In this document: one piece after another, positions 22,380 to 33,963 of the stretch
How positions within the stretch are numbered: position 1 is the first letter of the stretch
Layout of the letters: every line of letters starts with the position of its first letter
NCBI RefSeq assembly: GCF_024139115.2
Contig: NC_085139.1
Location: 141,056,097 to 141,120,096 of the forward strand
Source of the DNA: Armigeres subalbatus
Lineage: Eukaryota > Arthropoda > Insecta > Diptera > Culicidae
DNA: 64,000 bases
Direction: 5' to 3'
Program-made: the position numbers and the translations under genes
Notes under the pieces: generated by a model
Database searches by the model: none
What the model was told of the DNA's origin: nothing
The model's input: the letters and a program-made list of their open reading frames with translations, nothing else

Positions 22380-22640
22380 GAGGACCATTCCTTCTTATTT
22401 CCGGTGGACCATGGTGCAGAGAGTCCCTCACTGGCAGGGGTTGGTTACCCAATCTTCCTAAAGTTTGCTCGTATCCTGGCCGGCGCCACGAGGAGGTAGG
22501 GATAGGAGTAGCTGGGTAAGAGGGTAAGGACCGCGAGATGGGGTCTATTTTATTCTTTCAGGCACGCGAAGTACCAATGGTACGCTTTACCCAGCATTTG
22601 CCGTGCCTCGTAACAACAGCCTATGATTAAAAGAAAGAAA
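22380..22640. other. Unassigned GC-richer segment
   Basis: It contains GTGGACCATGGTGCAGAGAG and a GGCGCCACGAGGAGGTAGGG stretch. It may be a 5' untranslated part of a retroelement next to the RTE relic. No coding frame is supported. Confidence 0.3.
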
Positions 22641-22654
22641 CCTCTAATCTTTGT

Positions 22655-22866
22655 CTATTCAACTATTTGTTCCGCCGATTTTTTGTCTCTTCAGCCTTTT
22701 GTTCCTTCGATATTTTCAACCAGTTATTTTTTTCAACCATTTTTCCTTCATTGTCATTTCGACCAGTTGTCCATCCGATCTGTTGTTCTTCAACTTTCTG
22801 ACCTTCGACATGTTGTCCTGTCGACCTTTAGTCTTTCGACCTTTTGACCTTCGACCTTTTGACATA
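22655..22866. repeat. TTCGACCTTTTGTCC minisatellite array
   Basis: Units of the type TTTCGACCTTTTGACC, increasingly regular towards 22866. This is the same family as at 10.8, 14.2, 46.4 and 47.5 kb, in the opposite orientation to the 10.8-kb array. Confidence 0.65.
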
Positions 22867-22869
22867 GAT

Positions 22870-25100
22870 TCATCTATCTATGTTAAATTCAATGTTAGTG
22901 ATAGGTTTTATTCATTTGTTCCTCAAGTGGTTTTCCTATGCTTATCATGGTATCACTTGATTTTTTATGCATGAATGCGGATGCACTGAAGCCTACTATC
23001 GTCCGTCTCCTCATAATCATTTGATTGCAATATGCATAATTTCTCAGAAATGCCAAATCAATATCGTGCAATTTTGTGTCAATTAATCCCACGGTTCATG
23101 AATCAAAACAGCGCCCTTGTTGAATCCGAAACAGCTGACGTTGTTATATATACAGAGCTGCCTGTTTGATCACCTACATAATGCCACAAAATTTAAAGTG
23201 CACTGTCATCGCATCCGAATTATGGCATGTTATGAAACAATTTAGCGCCAAACATGAAGCTGCCGCACGAAATGGGAGCAGCAAAAGTTAAAGCCGTTTG
23301 AACTTTGCTGTTCACGAACAGGGAAAAGGAAACGCGGAAGCACATTTGAGCAGTCGGGTACATAAAGTTCACTGGAATCAAGTAGCATAAATAAGCAATA
23401 ATTTATTAGATTATTCGCGACAACTTTAAAGCGTCACGGGCAATAATGGTTCTAGGAGTGTAGCAATAATTAAGACATCCCCAATGGAAGCTTACAGTTT
23501 GAGTTCACCTTGTGCTTCCTTATGTTGTCACCACTTGGAAATTATTGCCACCATAAACCTGTCAAGCTTTTGAACGATGAGGTAATTCCGAATGTGCTAT
23601 GAGATCATTATTTCAATTTTTGCAGTTTATTGGATAATTATCTGGGCTTAAACTTTATTTGATTTTAAATAATCAGTGATTACAATTATCATTATTCTAT
23701 TGATTGTGAACGTTTAGTTGAAAATATAACTTGGAAATTGGAAAAAGCATTAGTACTTGAATTCTGTGACATGTGATTAACCATATTCAACCCGAGTTCA
23801 ACACCTTCCATGGAAGACATTCATAAACGAGCAAACACAATTCCATTTCCCATATTGTACGGTCAACGTTTGTTCGCAAATCTCATAATGCTGATAACCT
23901 CATCGGAACAAGTTTCTAAACAAGCACGGATTGCACTACCAACTGTAGTCATTTGTACGACATGCAAAAAATGCCATCCCGCAACGTGCATATATTCCAG
24001 TGCAGTCAGTGCAGTCCAAGTGGCAGTAGCTTGTGTGAACCGGAGAGTCAAACTATTGCCGGACTGCAACCAGATTGTCCGACGAGGGCTATGGCAAGAA
24101 AGAAATGAACAATCTGTTGGCCAAATTTACACATCCCATCTCTGTAAATGTGTTCGTCCTTTTTGCTGTAGGACTCCCAGCGATGATGATGATGACGGTT
24201 GGATTGGGTATGTGTGTCAGAGAGTGTATGAAGGCCGTTAAGATCGTAACTTCCTACGTGCTACGGGGAACCGTTGGTCTCCGTTCCGACGAAATGTTGG
24301 CAAAAAGAGGCGACATAAATGAAAAGTTCAACAAAAATATCATTTTACAGTTCCCCTGCCAACTGGCAACGGTTTGTGAGGAGCAAACTCGAACAACCGT
24401 ACTCACCTACACATTCAGCGTTCTGCGGTAATTTTAATTCAATTTTCAGCCAACTCTTTCGAGGGAAATGACTCTCACCGTTGAATGGACGAACAACTTT
24501 TCGAGGGATGATTGTTGGCGCAATGGAATGTGTTGGCCGGCTCTTGGCAGCTTTGAATTTTTTCATGCGGAGGAATCATTGCCAAAGGGAACACAATAGA
24601 AATCACTTTTACATTTATTTGGTGTAAGATCGATTGAACTCATTTGACTTTATTGTCTTCAATAAAATTTAGAAAAAAAAAATGAAAAATGTAAAATCCT
24701 GTAGAAGTGAAAGTAAATCGAAAATCTTTTGAAGATCTAATAAATTTGTTGGTTTAATTTCGATGTAAAATAATACATAAACCGCTCTAGCTCGAACCAC
24801 CCTGAACAAGGCTCACCATAATGCAAACATTTTGAACGGATCTATTCGGCTTTTAGACCTTTGGATTCTAGAGTTTAGTTCGGAGGCACATACATTTTAT
24901 TTTCTCGATCAGATAAATTACATTAAACATTTTCAAATTTTGTGCCTTAGTCGTTTTGTTCTTTTGGACTTTTGTCCAGCAGTCTTTCATACACTGTGAT
25001 AGTTGTGGTAGGCAAGATTAACTAGATTTTGATTTACTGACCGCCATGCAACACAAAGTTTAAGCATCAAAAGCTAAACAATTATCAAAACTTTATTAAT
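22870..25100. other. No recognised gene
   Basis: About 2.2 kb with no supported gene. A 143-codon plus-strand frame (23810-24241) has no recognised domain and atypical composition, and I do not call it. Confidence 0.35.
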
Positions 25101-25104
25101 AAGT

Positions 25105-26050
25105 TTTTATTGGAATTGTAATTTATTTATTTATTTATTTATTTCATCTTCGACTGGGTCGTACAGACTATTTCTTATAAACTATATATAACAAAACAAC
25201 GTACATCGATAACATCTGCATTGAATACTTCACAATTACAAAATCAAAAACGAACAACGTAAAACAAATGAACATTACAAAATAATCAGACATCATCTAA
25301 AGGGTCTTATTATTGGGCCTCCAAACAGAATAAGCGTGATTTTTAAATTCCCTGCATCTCACACCAGTTGGCCAGCTCGAATTAAGTAATGCGTTTTGAC
25401 GATACTGTGCATCCACAACAACTTTGAAAGAGACATAATCCAGCGTTGAAATATTCCTCCAGGGTGGTACCAAACGAGTCACAGTTTAAACGTTTTCGGC
25501 TCCAATTGCATTACAAACCATACATGTTATCTCTTGCTCCGATACATCATTCGCTATGTTGGAAACAAATAGTTGAACATCCGAATCAGTCATCGTATCG
25601 ATAGGTTGATCTGTGGCTTTTTCCTCAATAAGTGAACGACGAAGATGCTATAGGAGATGAGACCTAAATTTCTTGTTGAAGCGTAGAACGGTTCCGTGAT
25701 GCAGTACAAGTAGAATCAGAAACTAGTTGCGTCACAATCTTACTGATACGTGCAACCTCGGCTTTCAAATGTTGTACTTCATCCTTCGTAGCCGGGTGAA
25801 TACTTTCTGATGCGACCATACTCAATTAAATGCGAACAGGAATCGCACATCCAAAATATATTTGAATGAAGACAGGCGCACCCTTCATCATATGATAAGC
25901 CTACGCATTTCGCATGGAAGTAGGACCGACTCGGACAAAATGCTTTGCAAGATACGACGATATCCTCCGCACGTATCACATTTTTGCAGGTAGCGTAATG
26001 TTCCATTTTACACGATCGCCACTTCAGCTCGTCAGACACAGAGGGCGGAT
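25105..26050 (-). pseudogene. ORF1-only CR1/Jockey-type relic with PHD-like finger
   Basis: On the minus strand a Cys/His-rich N-terminus (CKAFCPSRSYFHAKCVGLSY, then FWMCDSC) fits a PHD-type zinc finger. It is followed by a short coiled-coil-like piece (EVQHLKAEVARISKIV) and a C-terminal domain (STLDYVSFKVVVDAQYRQNA, WPTGVRCREFKNHAYSVW) typical of mosquito CR1/Jockey-like ORF1 proteins. At least one stop lies before the C-terminal block, and there are frame changes. The 3' end follows directly: about 170 bp of non-coding sequence and an (AAAT)n tail seen as ATTTATTTATTT at 25121-25143. There is no endonuclease or RT sequence, so ORF2 has been lost cleanly. Confidence 0.65.
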
Positions 26051-26205
26051 TAGGCGACGCGGGTATGCCGATTTTATCGTAATCACTTTACAACAACATC
26101 CGCAATAACGATTTTTTGTACGAGCTGACCGTCTGCTTGGAATTGTCTCAGTGACAAATCCGGATATGTTAAGGTCAGCCATTAAGCGTGCTGCAAAATC
26201 AAAAT

Positions 26206-26465
26206 GCAGGTAACGCAGCTGGCTTGCTCGGCCTCGCCCGAGTGTTTGGTGTGCGCAGGTTTAGAGTAAACGGCGGAACACGTGTTGTTCGTGTGCTCAC
26301 GTTTTCGCGCAATGCGTGACCACATGCCTGCCTCATGTGGTCTGGACACTACCCCGGACAACCTAGTTCGGAGGATGTGTAAAGATAAAGTTGGCTGGAA
26401 CGCCGTTTTATCGGCTATCGCCCAAATCGTCTCGGAGCTACATAGAAGGTGGCGCGTGGACACAA
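26206..26465 (+). pseudogene. R1-clade ORF2 C-terminus with Cys/His motif
   Basis: The frame reads SPECLVCAGLE, a stop, then TAEHVLFVCSRFRAMRDHM, CGLDTTPDNLVRRMC and AIAQIVSELHRRWRVD. The C-x2-C ... H-x4-C arrangement and the TTPDNLVxRMC segment are hallmarks of the C-terminal domain of R1-type ORF2 proteins. A TAG stop interrupts the Cys/His motif. Confidence 0.8.
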
Positions 26466-27041
26466 GGATGGCTAGTTCAGGCGCAAATAAGAGGTGGTCC
26501 AAGGGATCGGAGTCGGCTTCATGGGTCATACCGGTGGTCATGCTCTGTGGTCGAACTCGATCCTTTTACCGAACAAGTGGCCGCGCGAAGAACAACATGG
26601 TATCGTCGCTTTCGCGGCGTCGGTCAACCGGGCGGGTTCCGAGCCCGAGGACGGAAAGGGGTCCTCGTCAAGGCTGGGGCAGGCGTAGGCACCGCGTCGG
26701 CAAGTCCCTCTGTGTGCTGGCGAATAGGCCCTATCGCAGAAAGGTCAATTTGGGGTGCACGCGGCATCATCATTCTTGATACCAGTCGTGCAGAGGGAAG
26801 CAGGCGCGAAGTCGACCCTGCCCACCTTCCGAGGACATAGGGCGTGGTAAGGCCACCTGGAAAGCCGGCAACGCGCTGGCACGATACCATGGTGTTCTTC
26901 TAAAAAAGCGAGTTACGATGTTCGGTGCTGCAAGGACACGCAGCTAACCTCGAGGGTGCGTTGTGCACTGGCCCCCCTTTGAAGCATTACTTTCTGTTTG
27001 TACCGAAGGGACAATGGGCTTGGCGGCAATGGAAACGGTTT

Positions 27042-28294
27042 TTTCTTTTTTTTTTTTTTACATGGGAGAATGCATTTACACACTAACCCAGTACACGTGC
27101 AGTGTAGTTGCCAAACTACCACACGGAAGTGTACTGGAGTGTCGGACTCGACCATACCGGTAATACCGACTAAACTCCCTTGGGCTCCACCATCGTTTCC
27201 CCCAGGAACTACCTCGCAGTACTACTTATGGGGGGATGGCAGTACTAAGCGTACTCGCTCATTATCGCTCACACAGGCACTCGTCCCATGCGAGACTGAC
27301 TTGGGTGCTCGCACACCATTCACTCCATTTGAGTCTTACTTGGATGCTCTCCCAGGCGCTCCGCTGCCATGCCTCGAGGTGTCAATAGCGGTAACTGCCT
27401 GGGCCTACAGATATTACGCTACGACACTCCTGCCTCAGCACGAGCAGATCAATCACACCACTGCCGAAGCAGACCACACGCTACCCTGCCGAAGCAGGGA
27501 CACTCCCCATGCACCACATGTGCACAACTGTAGGTGTGTGGGTACAACCCACTGCTACCATGCCGCCGAAGCAGCTTCTCCAAAGACCATTCGCTCCATG
27601 TGACCCTTTTTCGGGTGCTCACTCTAACACTCCACTGCCATGCCTCGAGGTGTCGATAGGTCCCTCGACTCCTACCTCAGCATGTGCAGTCCATACTCAG
27701 ACTTCTGCTGCGCTTCGAGGTGACAATAGCGGCGACACGCTATGACACTCCTGCCTCAGCACAACCAGATCACTCACTCCCTGCCGAAGCAGCTCACGCG
27801 CTACCCTACCGAAGTAGGGACACTCCCCAACTCACTCTAACACTCCACTGCCATGCCTCGAGGTGTCGATAGCGGTATGTAGGGACAAATCAACGATACT
27901 ACGCTACGACACTCCTACCTTAGCATGTGCAGTCCATACTCAGACTTCTGCTGCGCTTCGAGGTGACAATAGCGGTGACGCGCTATGACACTCCTGCCTC
28001 AGCACAAACAGATCACTCACTCCCTGCCGAAGCAGCTCACGCGCTACCCTACCGAAGTAGGGACACTCCCCATGCCAATTGGCACTCCCTGGGCTTGTGC
28101 TTTTGAAGCGGCACACAGTCACTTTGGTAGAGTCTGATTACGGGCACTTGTGGTTTTTTGGGAGGGATTTTAGCAGAGCCCACTGCTAAATCCCACCACG
28201 CCCTAGGCAGTTCTCCCTGACTCGCAGACAGCTGGGGAGGGGTCGTCAAGCCCTTGGACATGGTCCATGCTGTCCCTGCTGTCCCTACTGCCCC
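27042..28294 (-). mobile_element. Nested poly(A) retroposon in opposite orientation
   Basis: A T-rich run at 27039-27059 is the poly(A) tail of a minus-strand insertion. The insertion is bounded by a perfect 15-bp target duplication CAATGGAAACGGTTT at 27027-27041 and 28295-28309. The 1.25-kb body is GC-rich, lacks a recognised protein and contains a 149-bp segment present twice (27681-27829 and 27924-28072, offset 243 bp). A CCATGCCTCGAGGTGTC motif recurs. It may be a non-autonomous element or the 3' end of a larger one. Confidence 0.75.
27681..28072. repeat. Tandem duplication inside the nested retroposon
   Basis: The 149-bp segment starting CATGTGCAGTCCATACTCAG occurs twice, 243 bp apart, with very few differences. 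The spacer contains a further GCCATGCCTCGAGGTGTCGA copy. Confidence 0.8.
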
Positions 28295-28442
28295 CAATGG
28301 AAACGGTTTAGCGAGTCGGGAATGTAGTCCTGCCTCCCTCGGTGATCCCTAACCCTGCACTTCCTGGTCAACCCAGGATGTCTGTTGAGCAGATTCCCCC
28401 TCCATTGTTTAGGAAGAAAAAAAAAAAAAAACGGTCAGCCAT

Positions 28443-30180
28443 GCATAGGTGTCTGAACGAGCGGACATTCCCGGACACCGAAGAAGTTAATCTGGAACAT
28501 AAATGGAGCCCAAGTAACATTCAAACAGCTCTTTGGCATTCGGTGTTATTTATTGCGGTTTTATTGCAACAATAGTCATGCTTTTCAGTTTATAAAAAGC
28601 ATTTAACATGCATGAATTATGGTCTTTCTATAGGCTGTGTTCAAAACCTTTCAAAGCAGGTTATAAATTCCGGATGATACGAAATTTTAAATATGAATTT
28701 ATTGAAGCATTCCATGCCTTCATTAAACCATTTGAAAAATAACAATAAAGCTCTTTGATTTTTGTTTTATTTGTTATTATAAAATACTTCTTAAAGTTGT
28801 TTTGTAACTACAAATTATACTTTCAAAACAATATGGCTTTAAATTGGCATTTATAAATGCTACAAACTTTGCTGATTGATTGAAAAAAAATCGCGAAATG
28901 AAGACGAGTAGTAAGAGCTGAGAACTTCATTCTCACAACAAGTATAGCCTGTAGATATAACTATGCTGCGTGCTTACTCACAATATGCATGCTGACATAT
29001 TTTCAGCTACGTCAATTATATCGGTATCGAAATTTACGTTTCCTAAATCACGAGGTGGCTATGTAGGTGGAAAGACACTAACGTTAGAAGAAATAACATG
29101 ATGCGCGTACCTGCTTCAGCCACCTTAAACGTTTCACATTTTCACGTTTCGCATTTCTGTTTCCGATAATGTGCCGTCACAGTATTTTATTTTTTACTTA
29201 CGTGTATTGATTGATTTATTCGGCGTCTTAATCCGTGCCGAAAACTTCTTTTCATGCCGTTTGTTTAGTTTTGTTTGGAAATTTTGAACTGTCAAATCCC
29301 CTCTTATTATGGTCATCATATATGTTGAAAAATGACCAATCGGCATTTGTAACAGCTAATCAATAATAGTAAATAAGCAATTACGCATGGAAAAAGATTT
29401 TATAATGTCACATTTAAACATTATGATTTTGTAGTTGATTTCATCGAAGCAAAACAATTATTTGAACAAATGGACCTCAAAAAATCATCTCGGATGCCAT
29501 CGCCATATTTTTTTCCACTTAGCGTCAGTGGAGACTTTGCATCCAAATATGTAGGTATACTGCATTACATTCATCGTATTTTATAAACAAGAAGAATTTC
29601 CTAAGAACAATCAAAAATACATAAATAACAATTATTTTTGCAAAAAACGATTTTTTTTTGTTTATCGAAAAATTAGTTTTTTGAAAAATAATTGTAAAAT
29701 TGGAGTTTTTTGAGAGCGCATCAGTTATATCAATGTTTTACGCCATATGACACAATAAAACTGAATCCGCAACAAAAAATTATGCAAAAACTATGCATAC
29801 AGCAACTCTGCTTCAATTATTTTTATCGATGATTCAGATTATTTTGTTTACATTTGATTATGGCATTTTATGGTTTCATATCAAGAGATTTTAATTTATT
29901 TTGTTGAGACTGAACATATTTTATTATTTCATGTGATTGTTTGAATAAAGCTAGGTTTAGAGAACTATGCAGGCATCAAGATTAAATAACTTAGAAAAGG
30001 TTTTAAATAATGCCAAGTTTCATTTATAGGAGTTTGGAAATGGATTTCTAAAGGTTCTTGAAGCCGTTTTTTTGTTTATGTTTCGTCAGATTCTGATCTT
30101 GAGCTCCGTCTTACATTTACGCTTAAAAACCATTGCAAGAGTGGGCCAACTGGGCAGATACTACACTTCAAGAGGTTTTG
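28443..30180. other. No recognised gene; AT-rich
   Basis: About 1.7 kb of AT-rich sequence without a supported exon or a recognised repeat. Confidence 0.4.
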
Positions 30181-30267
30181 GTGTAAGCGACCGAGAAGCA
30201 AATACCTTGGCTAGGGTTTTATTATCATAGGATTCAAATACTCTTGTAGCAAATCATAAAGCTCAAA

Positions 30268-31600
30268 ATGTTACTTGGGAGAGAACGGTCCACTCTTGAA
30301 GCTACTAAATCGGCGGTAACTAGATACTACAAAGGTCGCCATCTAATGCAAGCGGCGCGGTATCTGTTACTACGCAGCAATCACAGATGTGGGGAATGCG
30401 TTCAACAATGCCTGCTGGATGGAGATTGCTTTTTCTTTGCCCCACCTAGGAGTTCCGGTAGGGCTATACAAGATATTGGGAGGCTACTTTCAGATTCGAG
30501 TACTGATCTACGAGAGAGAAGAAAGCTTGGCTAGGACCCTCATCTCGGCAGGTGTCCTGCAGGGATGAATCCTGCCCATACTAAGGGTATGCGATAACAC
30601 ACTTTTTCTTAACGAAACGAAACGAAACGATATTTAAAATGAATATCTTGATTCGAATCGAAACGAAACGAAACATAGATTCACTTTCGATACTTCGAAA
30701 CGATACCAAATCAAGATCCATTCAATTCAAAATTTTACGAAACGAAGCGAAATTTATTTTTTTTCCGCGAAATTTTTATTGAATAGTATTGACTTAAAGT
30801 ACGCAATTCTGATACAATTTTTTTAAGTCAATATAACTGTTTAGCGACTAATAGAGTTACAGTAAAAGAAGAAGTAGGGTGTGAAACATCACCGCGTTCC
30901 CGTTTATATAATATTGGCGCTTTCAAAGGAATTCATCTTGGAGCGTGTGCTCCAGCATCTGATCTTTTTTTTCATATCTGATTACATTGACACTCTAAGC
31001 CCAACTTCCTAAATCACTCAGTAAGCCTCGTTGGATAAACGTACAACTCGAGCTGAAAAAATCATCCTTTTGCAACTTGTTGCACAAACTACTATTGTCG
31101 ACTCAGAATGGGGTTATGTATTAGGCGTTAATAGAAAAAATTGTATAACAAAAATTTTGACAACAGTTTTATGGTTTTGTTCAACGGCGCAGCCGAAATT
31201 TTTGATAATACGAAGCATGGTATAAACGAAACGAAACGAAATCAAGAAATCAAATTTCGACATGCTCAAATTCCCCGGAATTTCGATTCGAACCACCTAA
31301 AACGATTTTTTTTTTCGAAATAACACATATGTTTAGTCCGTACAGCACACATGTTGTTCAGAAATTTTAAATACTCATGTAAAACATCTTTTAATCGCAT
31401 TTGAGTTGCTGTAATCAAATCGGACTGAATTGTGTAGCTAGGGTGGTTCCATTGCTGTGAAACTTGATGTACGATAGCGTACTGAGGTTTCCTTGGTACT
31501 TGAGGTACTGAGGTACTTGAAGTTTCCGCCAGGAGTCAATCTAGTGGTATTCGCCGATGTTGTGACAATGACGGATAGTCTATCCAGGAGGTCGACAGAC
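30268..31600 (+). pseudogene. R1-clade reverse transcriptase, split by ACGAA-rich insertion
   Basis: RSTLEATKSAVTRYYKGRHL opens the RT fragment. In the next frame ITDVGNAFNNACWMEIA carries motif A with its catalytic Asp, then HLGVPVGLYKILGGYF and ISAGVLQG-stop-ILP (decayed PQGSILGP). After an interruption from about 30600 to 31450, LRYLKFPPGVNLVVFADVVT resumes with a decayed FADD box (FADV). Multiple frameshifts and loss of the second Asp of the ADD motif make it inactive. Confidence 0.7.
30600..31325. mobile_element. ACGAA-repeat insertion
   Basis: AACGAAACGAAACGAAACGA runs occur near the left (30615-30680) and again near 31220-31245, with TTCGAAATTTCG-like pieces between. The segment lies between two parts of one R1 RT frame, so it or a slightly larger block (to about 31450) is an insertion. 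The ends are not sharply defined and no target duplication was found. Confidence 0.45.
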
Positions 31601-31689
31601 AAAATGGCAGAGGGAGATCCACCGTCGGGGCTATCCGAGTCATTCGCAATCGCAACAAAGGTGGGAACTGAATGTCTTAACGACTAAGT

Positions 31690-32170
31690 TGGGAGCTGAA
31701 TGGCTCAGAGGTATTCAAAATCATATCAAAATCAGAGTAGGCTAGATCCATCGTCGCGGCGCGCCGAGGACTGGTTGAGTAGATCGATTTGTGCAAACGG
31801 GACCGGTTTCGGGTCCTCGGGGCACCATATTACGGGAAGCTAACTCCATCCGGAATCTTTGGATCGACCTCGGCAGTCTTTCGGTCACCGACTAAGGTGC
31901 GTCGTTGGTTACGGGGGAGCTTTCAACAGCGGGGAACTCTCCGTAGGAGTAGGCTTGATCCAACGCAAGGGACTATCCGAGCAGTTCTCAGCTGCCATCC
32001 ATTGCTCAGCACTTCGACTCCTCTGCTGTATTCCAGTGTTCAACGCTCTGACGATGTCGTCTGATGTAAAGGTGTGCGCCGCCGCCGACGACAGTTTTTG
32101 GTACGCCGCCGCTGTCGCCGACATTTTTGCATCGGCGCGACATCGTTTCAAATTTGTCACGCCGCTGGTC
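31690..32170. other. Unassigned segment downstream of the R1 relic
   Basis: A 31700-32060 stretch of mixed GC content may be the eroded rest of the R1-like element. At 32070-32150 lies a GCC-rich piece (GCGCCGCCGCCGACGACAG) of a kind I recall as a common Aedes repeat. No coding call. Confidence 0.3.
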
Positions 32171-32522
32171 TATAATTTTCCACTCCAATTCAAATTTGAA
32201 GAAGTCAGCAGCAAAGTAAAAATTCCGGAGATTCAGTGGAAGTTCCGCAGAATTTTCTGATTGATCACGTTGAAATTCAAGAGAATTTTTAGTGAAGATA
32301 CATTACATGATTACATACATGATTTTCCGTACATTTTCTAGTTGAATTTTTTAAAAACTTTCCGTAAAAACTGAGGAAAAACTCGTGCGAAATTACGATT
32401 TCCCGTTGAAATCCAAAGAATTCATTTTTGAAATTTTTGTGCGGAAAAGGATCGTTTAGCAGAAAGCCATTTGGCCTAAGACCACAAGGCTGATAGTTGT
32501 TTAGTCGAATATATCGCTTGAC

Positions 32523-32814
32523 GGGGCCCTCCTTAGCCGTGCGGTAAGACGCGCGGCTACAAAGCAAGACCATGCTGAGGGTGGCTGGGTTCGATTCCCG
32601 GTGCCGGTCTAGGCAATTTCCGGATTGGAAATTGTCTCGACTTCCCTGGGCATAAAAATATCGTCGTGTTAGCCTCATGATATACGAATGCAAAAATGGT
32701 AACTTGGCTTAAAAACCTCGCAGTTAATAACTGTGGAAGTGCTTAATGAACACTAAGCTGCGAGGCGGCTTTGTCCCAGTGTGGGGATGTAATGCCAATA
32801 AGAAGAAGAAGAAG
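32523..32814 (+). mobile_element. Feilai: Feilai-type tRNA-derived SINE, copy 3
   Basis: Plus-strand copy: head CCTCCTTAGCCGTGCGGTAA, B box GGTTCGATTCC, body ending GTGTGGGGATGTAATGCC and an (AAG)n tail. A perfect 12-bp target duplication ATATCGCTTGAC lies at 32511-32522 and 32815-32826. It is inserted in the GGCCAAATGAC-type array. Confidence 0.9.
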
Positions 32815-33683
32815 ATATCGCTTGACCGAATAGACCATTTGGTGAAAGACTGTCTAGCTTAAAGTTATTTGGCCTTTGTCAATTGGTCAAACAGTTCATT
32901 TGGCTGAAAAAATCGGTTGGCCAAAAGCTCAACTGGTCGAATTTGCCCTTTGGCCGAAACGAGATTCGGCCAAAAGTGTCGTTTGGCTGCAGCCCATTTT
33001 GGTCACTGTCACGACATTAACTGAAAAATATTTTAATTTTCGCCGGAAAATCATCAACTTCCCCAGAAAACTCTGTATGTTTCCCAGAATATTCATTTTA
33101 TAATTATTTTCACATTTTCCACGTGAACTGCTTCGAAGTTTTGAGAATTCTTTGAAATTACCAAAAGGAGCTTATTGGATTTCTTAAGGAAAATTGTTAG
33201 GAATTTCAGCGGAAAATTCTTCGGATTTTACATGAGAATCTCTTCAGAGTTTTCACGGGAAGTTGTTCCAAATTTCTCCAGGAAATAGATTTTGAAATAT
33301 ACACAGAAAATCTTTCATAACTGTAGGAGCTTGTGACTAGTAGAAGGGATGCTTCTACCTTGACTTTTTCAATCTAGATTAATTAAGACGACTAAACTAG
33401 AGCCAACGTTAAAATAGAAAATTCTTCGGAATATCCGCGGGGGACTCTTTAATTTTCACGGCGGAAGTTTCAGCGGAAGATTATTCAAAATATAGATTTC
33501 AACAACAACGCAATTTTGGTTTTTAACGGAAAAATGCGAGCGGTCAAGCTCATGCTCAAAAATGTTCTGAGTTTTTAGGGATTTTTTTTTGGATTTCTAC
33601 AGGAAATTCATTGAATTGTCCATAAGAAATTCTTGGGAAGCTCCATTGGCCGAAAGCGACAGACGGCCGAATATAATTTGACG

Positions 33684-33963
33684 TTAAGAAAATTATTTTG
33701 AGCTTTTTAGTGGAATGTCTTCACTTGTCATAAGACGAGTTTGTACAATCCCATTTAATTCCACCACTTAATTGTACCTTGACAGATACGTATTTTGATC
33801 TCAACAGTAAGGTCGTCTTCAGTGTCTCGTACTTGACTCGACTCGTATCAAGTACGAGACACTGAAGACGACCTTACTGTTGAGGTCGAAATACGTATCT
33901 GTCAAGGTACAATTAAGTGGTGGAATTAAATGGGATTGTACAAACTCGTCTTATGACAAGTGA
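33684..33963. mobile_element. Near-perfect hairpin MITE
   Basis: From 33721 (TCACTTGTCATAAGACGAGT) to 33963 the sequence is a near-perfect palindrome with arms of about 115 bp and a loop of about 11 bp near 33842. The direct repeat TAATTTGACG at 33674-33683 and 33964-33973 suggests a 10-bp target duplication and adds 37 bp on the left that lack a partner on the right. A single-armed relative lies at 51116-51235. Confidence 0.75.

Larger units (their letters stand above)
26183..28432 (+). mobile_element. 5'-truncated R1-like retrotransposon with poly(A) tail
   Basis: The insertion begins inside ORF2, keeps the C-terminus and a long 3' untranslated region, and ends in A(15-16) at about 28417-28431. 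A perfect 10-bp target duplication GGTCAGCCAT lies at 26173-26182 and 28433-28442. The 3' untranslated part is itself interrupted by another retroposon (27042-28294). The 5' truncation is the usual result of incomplete target-primed reverse transcription. Confidence 0.8.

Noticed and set aside
23810..24241. 143-codon plus-strand frame as a small gene
   Set aside because: No domain, no splice or signal features, and composition like the surrounding non-coding DNA.
26282..26840. 165- and 149-codon plus-strand frames as host genes
   Set aside because: The first is the end of R1-type ORF2 running into its 3' UTR; the second is a frame-shifted overlap with it.
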